A stretch of 64,000 nucleotides of DNA, taken from contig NC_081406.1 in the NCBI RefSeq assembly GCF_030272615.1, positions 244,523,218 through 244,587,217 of the forward strand, in the 5' to 3' direction. The notes beneath the pieces were generated by a model. It was not told the origin of the DNA. It did not search any database and saw only the letters and a list, made by a program, of their open reading frames with translations. The DNA comes from Cryptomeria japonica (lineage: Eukaryota > Streptophyta > Pinopsida > Cupressales > Cupressaceae). The translations under genes and the position numbers were made by a program. How positions within the stretch are numbered: position 1 is the stretch's first letter; each line of letters opens with the position of its first letter. Positions 58,049 to 64,000 of this stretch are shown here, one piece after another.

Positions 58049-58964
58049 ATAACTATTGCAGGTATAATAAAAGTTATAAGTGATTTGTATTGAAACAGAG
58101 TAACCCTTTGTATTATGCTTTGATTTTTTCTAAGAATATTCTAATGGAGGATTGTGTCTCTTCAGTGAGAAGATTCTCTTGGGTGATCCCACAATAGTGG
58201 GTTACACTTTTTGGTACATCCTGATTTTTGTTGAAATCATACATTTTTTAGAAAATGTAATGATTTAAGCTTTAAGAGGTCCCATTTGAAGTAATTAATT
58301 GAGGAGAGTTAGATCAAATTCTCTTAGATCAAAATTTATTGGATAGAACCTCTCTACTTCTAAATCATACCTAAAATGGATTCTCCTTCACACCTATTAA
58401 AATGCTGATAAAAAATCACTTTTAAATTAGCTTTTGGGGGGTCAAATGAATTCATTTAGAAGTTTTTTTTTAAGTATTTAGTCCTTAATATAAGCTTTCC
58501 AAATAGTATAATGTTTAATATATTTATACTTTATTTCTTATGAATGTAGGTTTTTCATCGAACATTAAGGATTGTGTTTCACACATGTGGAACATTTGAA
58601 AAATAGAGAAAATAATTATAAAAAACATGTTTTCCCTAGGTATTGATATTCTCATTTCAACACAAAAAGAAGTTAATTCAAATGCATACAAAAAAAGTTA
58701 TGTATTACGGAATACACCTCTATCCAAATAACAATTACTCTATCTTGTAAGAATGGAGCACGAATGGGAATGGGCACACATAGCAGGAGGTCGCTAGAGA
58801 ATTCAAACAAGGGATTCCTTCACCTATCCTCGATGGGATCAATTTGATAGTTGGGGGATCAGGGACGACAGGCCACGGCATAGGCAGGATAATTACCAGA
58901 GAAATCCAAGGGCCATAAACAATCACTTGCAATGGTAGAGGTAGAGAAGGGTTTTCCGGAAATA
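58049..58964. other. No gene seen; possible LINE 5' region near its right end
   Basis: AT-rich to about 58700, then more balanced sequence that may be the LINE 5' UTR or decayed N-terminus of ORF1. Confidence 0.4.
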
Positions 58965-61417
58965 ATCCATTTTTGACATTTGTGGCTCAAAGTCTCCACT
59001 ACGTGAGCACTGCACTTACCTCAATAACATTCCCATCAAGGAGAATGGAGCCCCTTTCAATACAAATGCATAGAAGGAGGTTTCACAAAAGGTGAACAAG
59101 GATCCACAGAGGTTGATCAATAGGAACACAGATCATTTCCACAACAAGCAAGTTGAATGGGAGAACCAAAGACATCTACATCCTACTCTACACCAAGTTG
59201 TTCACTTAGAAACCGAAGACCATTGCATAATTATTCCCGAAAGGATGATTAATGCTTAGGTAGAAGACCTAAGATCTCTGGCCCTAATCGGTAAGATAAT
59301 AGATTTTGTCCCTGATCAAAATTTCATTTGTCAATGGGTGGGAAAGAATTGGGAAGGGGTTTTAGTTTCCTTTTGTATAGATAATTGGGAGGGGTTTTTC
59401 ATTGTACTTTTTGAAGATAATGATTCACGAGATAGGATACACAGAAAAAAGGACTGGTTTATTGCTGGTAGAGGCTTGATTGCTAAAATTTGGTATCCCT
59501 TCATTCCTAGCCAAAGTTTTTATTCCTTTGTCTCGGTGTTGATCTCCTTTCCTTCTATGCCTTTGGAATATAGGGACATGGAGATATTAGAAGTGGTGGG
59601 TAATTCTCTGGGTATATTTATAAGATTGGATCTCTTGGTATTCGAGGACTATTGTAATTCTACTAGGATTTGTATTCTTAAGGATGCTAAGAATAAATGG
59701 CCTTCTCAGATTCTAATCAAATCAAAGTTTGGTAGTTTGATTCAAAAAATCGTAGTAGACAATCCAAAATAGATTAAGGCTAGGCAGAATAAACTAGGGC
59801 ACTTGGTTTCAGATTGTGGCAATTTTGTTAAGGGTGTTGATAGGGTATGCGAAGACCCTATTTCTCAGGCATTCAAGTGCTCAAAAAGAATTGCACCTAT
59901 TAACAAAGAAAACACGGAAGGGAATGGGTCCAGACAAGATGGGGCAGAACCTATTACCATCATGAACAAATATATTGTTGGGAAAAAAGAGCATTCATCT
60001 GGTTCAGCATGTTTAATAGGTGATCAAGAGGCATGCGAAGATAAATCACTCAATCCTCAAGGAAAACAAATGGGGGAGGGGGACATATTAGATTTTGGGG
60101 CAGTCAATGGTAGTTAATGGGTTCAATTACAGAATGATGTTGGAACAGGGAGCAAGGGGGTTAATTCTCCACACCATTTAGATGGGTTAGTTTTGCCTAA
60201 TAGTTAATTTTGGGAACAACAACAACCTGAGATTGGTGTTAAGAAAAATGTGAATGGTCTATAGTCTAGGTTTGGTGCTAAGATGTCCGGGCTAAATAAT
60301 ATCAACATAGATATTAAGGATAGTTTGGGATATGAAAACAAAGGGAACAATGCACATGTTGCAATTACCATGTCAACAGGTTCACATCCGACACAGATTT
60401 AAAATCAAGGGGATAAATAGACTTGATGCAAATCTGGTTTTTGATGTTAAGAATTCATCACTCTCTCAGTAGGTTTAAGATTTCAAAGCTGGAGAAAATT
60501 TAGAATTAAAGAAGGGGTCTTATCATCAAGAAGGGAAGTGTTTAGAGGACATTAAAGAGAAAGAAGACACAGTTGTGAAACATAACCAAACGGACCACAA
60601 TATTCAAGAAACAAATAACCAATCGAGTCCCACTGCTCAATCTCAGATGAATATTGAACATTCTACTGATCAGTTGTTTTCTCAACATGATATTGATTCT
60701 GCTCCTATCCACATAGGTAATTTTGATCCTCCTAAGGGCTTAATGACCAAAACTAATGACTCTCATGATGAGGAAGACAATGGAGATAGGGAACAAAACT
60801 CTATTATACCTTCTAATGAGGGGCTGGTAGATCCAAAACTTTTGATTCATTTGGAAGTTGAACCAAGCTTAAAAGCTAGGGTGGAGTGTGGAGATCATAA
60901 TCTGGTTGCTACTCAAGGGATTCCCTTTAAGCTTCATTCTCTTCCCTCAAACCTTACAAATTCGCAAGTCAAAAATGTTAAAGCTCAGGGCCTAACTGGT
61001 GTAGATTTGGAGGACTTTTTAGACAACATTATCCTACATGTGGCAGATGAGGTAATTGATGGCATTGTTGATGAGGAGGGAGTCCAACTTATTAAACTGG
61101 CTGAACAAATTGGTGATTGTAATGCAGAGGTAGTGAAAGGGGATCCAAACTTGGTTGAAGAGAAGGCTAATCATTCTCTCCCCTGTTCCATCTCACAATC
61201 AGATGCTAATGTAGACCAGATTAAGATTTGTTCCATTACCAAGACAACTAGAGGTCGCCCTCCCAAATCGAGGAAAACTAAAGAAGAAATTGATGATGGT
61301 GTCCAATTGACCCTAAAATTTGACAAGACACCCAGGAAGTCTAAAGAAGAGGAAGTTTCTCTTATCAAACAGCTAACCATGGGAAGGAGAGTGGGAGGCT
61401 ATTCGAGTCGTCAATGA
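58965..61417 (+). pseudogene. LINE (plant L1-type) ORF1, broken
   Basis: The frame is coherent from about 58965: REHCTYLNNIPIKENGAPF, HLETEDHCIIIPERMINA, LRSLALIGKIIDFVPDQNF. A DUF4283-like domain is at about 59335-59640 (FFIVLFEDNDSRDRIHRKKD, WFIAGRGLIAKIWYPFIP). STRICILKDAKNKWP and a degenerate knuckle KLGHLVSDC (about 59800) follow. In-frame TAG stops lie at 59071, 59257 and 59770, with more beyond 60115. The C-terminal 280 codons (60575-61417) are open, acidic, and carry an AT-hook-like RGRPPKS (about 61250) before a basic tail. The stop TGA at 61415 overlaps the ORF2 start ATG at 61414. ORF1 normally binds the element RNA. Inactive. Confidence 0.75.
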
Positions 61418-64000
61418 GGATTTTAACCTGGAATGTAAATGCCTCTAACAACGCTCGTATCATCAAGGATCGACTCTTGAGAGCGGGAGTGGACATTGTT
61501 TTACTTTAGCAAATGAATTTGTCTAAGGATGGTAATGATAAGTATTTTAAAACATGGATCAAGTGGTCATTTGTGGCTTCTCCATCGATTGGAGCTTCGA
61601 GGGGCTTGGTAGTATTATGGAAGCAAAACTCTTGTCAAGTACAGCTCATCACCTCGAATGCTTATTGGTTGGCTGTACAGGTGTCTTGTTTCGACCTCTC
61701 TTTTGTCCTCATAAATGTATACGGGCCTACATCGATTGTAAGTAAACAAAGATTATGGATTTCGTTGTCAGGGGTGATGGAAAACCTGGGGCTCACCAAA
61801 GTAATAATGGCTGGAGACTTTAATGCTACTCTTGGTGCCCATGACAAGGTGGGTAGGATGGATCCTTCTCTGAAAATGACTCAAGACTTTAAGGATTTTT
61901 TGGAAGATAATTCCTTCTTTAATTGTGTTCCTAATCATGAGATTGCTACTCGGTCAAATAGAAGAAAGGGAACTAGTCATGTAGGTGTGAGGTTGGACAG
62001 GGTTTTGCTAAATCCTCAATGGATATTGGAGTAGGGGTGTTGTGTTTCCTCCATTCTTCCTCTCACGGGGTCAGATCATTACCATGTGGATTTTGTCATT
62101 GCAAGGAGGAGGATGGGAAATAGGCCCAAAACATATTTTAAGATTGAAAGGATGTGGTTTCAGGAGAAGGATTTTATGAATCTGTTATTAAATTGGTCGC
62201 TGGAATTTCATTTTGTTGAAGGATCTAAGATGTTCCAACTTGCTAACAAACTAGATCACATGAAGAATAAAATTAGAGAGTGGAATTCATTATTCTTTGG
62301 TAATATTTTTGAACAAAAAAGGAATATTGAGCTTGAGTTGCATCAGTGGAATCAACATATCATTACAAAAGGGTTAACTACTGAAGTTTTTGATATTCAG
62401 AGAGATCCAAAGGACCAACTGGATGAGATCTTATTGAGGGAAGAAATTTATTTGTATCAGAGGTCGAGGGAATTTTGGCTACTAGAGGGGGATAGGAACA
62501 CTCCATTTTTCCATGCCTCAATACAAGCTAGATGACATTGAAATGCTATTTTCCAGATTCAAGAAGTTGTAGGCACATTGCTTTCAGAGGAGGATGATAT
62601 TCAGAAGGAGGTTGTCCATTTTTTTGAGTCTCTACTTACCTTAGCTGAACCTAACCAGGAAAAATTTGTTCTTTTATATTGTATTCTGACATTGATTTAA
62701 GACCAGAAGAATGATAGATTAATGAGATGTTTTTGTTTGGAAGAAGTCGAGAAGGTGGTCTTCAGCATGGGGACAGACAAGGCGTCGGGCCCAGATGGTT
62801 TTACTCCTCTATTTTTTCAGAAGTGTTGGGGTTTTCTCGAGAGATATTCTTTTAGCAATAGAAAAGGCCAAAATACATGGAGGTATGATAAAACAATTCA
62901 ACACAACCTTCAGCACACTTATTCCTAAGTGTTTGCAACCAAATACATTTGTTGATTTTAGACTTATATCCCTATGTAACACGATCTACAAAATTTTTAC
63001 CAAGGCAATTTCTTCAAGGCTAGCAAAGATCATTCCATACATCATCTCGAAACAGCAAGGTGGTTTAGTCCCTGGTAGAGAGATGATGGAAGGAGCATTG
63101 ATAGCTCATGAGGCTCTTCACTCAATTCATGTTGAGAGGTTGTTGTCTATGGTTTTAAAATTGGACATGATGAAGGCTTACGGTAGACTTAATTGGGAAT
63201 TTCTAAGACAAGTCTTGGAGAAATTGGGCTTCCACAGGAAATGGATCAAGTGTGTCATCAAATGTATTTCAAGGGAAAAATTCTCGGTTTTTCTTAATGG
63301 TTCCCCGTGTGGCTTCTTCTCTTCATCTCAAGGGGTTAGGCAAGGTGACTCTATTTCTCCGTTCCTTTTTATTATCTTTGCAGAAGGGTTGAGTAGATTG
63401 ATCCAGCACAAAAAGTCCTTGGGGCTTTGGGAGGGTATTACTATTTGTCAATCCTTGGTTGTAACTCACAATTTATTTGCAGATGATTCGCTACTTTTTG
63501 GGAAAGGTAATTTAAAGGAGGCTAGAGTCATCAAGGATACCCTTTAGGAATATTGCTCTGCTTCAAGACAAAAATTTAATGTATCCAAATCTAAGATATT
63601 TTTCTTCAACATGAAAAAGAATGTGATTAAGGAAATACAAAACTGTTTGTGTTTTGGGGTGGCTGAAATCCCATGTAAATATTTGGGTATTCAATTGTTT
63701 CAAGGCAAGTGCAAGGCTGCATATTGGAGCTCCATTGTCCAAAATATCAAAGACCAAATTGCATCATGGAAGGTGAGATGGTTATCTTTGGCTAGAAGGA
63801 TTCTTTTGGTTAAAGTTGTTCTCAGCTCAATTCCAAATTATGTGATGTCAGTCCTCCTTGCCCCTAGGGGGATTTTAGAATCAATTAAGAAATGTCTTCG
63901 AGATTTCATATGGAAAGGAAATTTAGACGACAAGAAAAATATTGTGTTGGTCTCATGGGAGAAAATGTGTTTACCGAGGTCTCATGGTGGCGTAGGGATC
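61414..64000 (+). pseudogene. LINE ORF2: endonuclease and reverse transcriptase, broken, runs off window
   Basis: It starts MRILTWNVNASNNARIIKDR at 61414. The APE-type endonuclease shows VLINVYGP, MAGDFNATLG (about 61805-61835), RLDRVLLNPQW and LTGSDHYHVDF (about 62063-62093). The RT shows DKASGPDGFTPLFFQKCW (about 62776-62828), then a +1 frameshift near 62825; the next frame has LIPKCLQPNTFVDFRLISLC, ISKQQGGLVPGREMMEGALI, LKLDMMKAYGRLNWEFL, GVRQGDSISPFLFIIFAEGL and the catalytic FADDSLLFG (about 63476). Note KLDMMKAYGRL where KLDMxKAYDRV is usual: the second Asp is Gly. The thumb region CKYLGIQLFQGKC and the WKGNLDDKK segment run to the window end. Stops are at 61507 (TAG), 62032 (TAG), 62533 (TGA), 62698 (TAA) and 63546 (TAG). 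Inactive copy. Confidence 0.9.

Overview
The window is repeat-dense nuclear DNA of a land plant. The evidence is degenerate TTTAGGG-type (plant telomere-like) arrays, plant-type LTR retrotransposons primed by initiator-methionine tRNA, a plant L1-type LINE whose ORF1 resembles the DUF4283 type, and a tRNA-derived SINE. The low gene density, long introns and AT-rich spacers and nested old insertions suggest a large genome, possibly a gymnosperm; that last step is inference. I see no intact cellular protein-coding gene. Most open frames are pieces of transposable elements or artefacts of simple repeats.

Layout, left to right. 1-4.2 kb: small MITE-like elements with 9-bp target-site duplications, one with a paralogous empty site at 4.01 kb, inside a duplicated segment. 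4.66-18.47 kb: a decayed compound DNA transposon with two tail-to-tail copies (6.63-9.24 kb plus, 9.21-10.54 kb minus) of an unusual transposase-like gene, interrupted by a Ty1/copia element (11043-17745, minus, TSD ACGAA). 18.48-27.29 kb: a degenerate telomere-like array split by a non-autonomous, Sirevirus-like LTR element (18780-26383, TSD GGGGT) that has a truncated gag, no pol and a long extra ORF. 27.3-38.2 kb: AT-rich DNA with an LTR relic and traces of Ty3/gypsy pol and LINE ORF1. 38259-38550: a tRNA-derived SINE with an 18-bp TSD. 40.13-42.4 kb: a minisatellite and a 2-kb array of short palindromes. 42.81-46.50 kb: a third copy of the transposase-like gene with its 5' flank. 50249-58043: a young, complete, non-autonomous Ty3/gypsy-like element with a single intact 1147-codon gag-protease ORF (TSD TTATG). 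58.97-64 kb: a decayed LINE running off the right edge.

The two most notable items are (i) the three-copy transposase-like family with DFAENY/DFSKNY and HGKG-type motifs, a conserved phase-1 intron, GC-palindrome upstream arrays and a palindromic outer end, and (ii) the two LTR elements that lack a polymerase but keep gag, PBS, PPT and TSDs and so must depend on partners for copying. Stop codons in the older elements are mostly TAG or TGA at positions explainable by C-to-T change, which fits DNA-methylation silencing.
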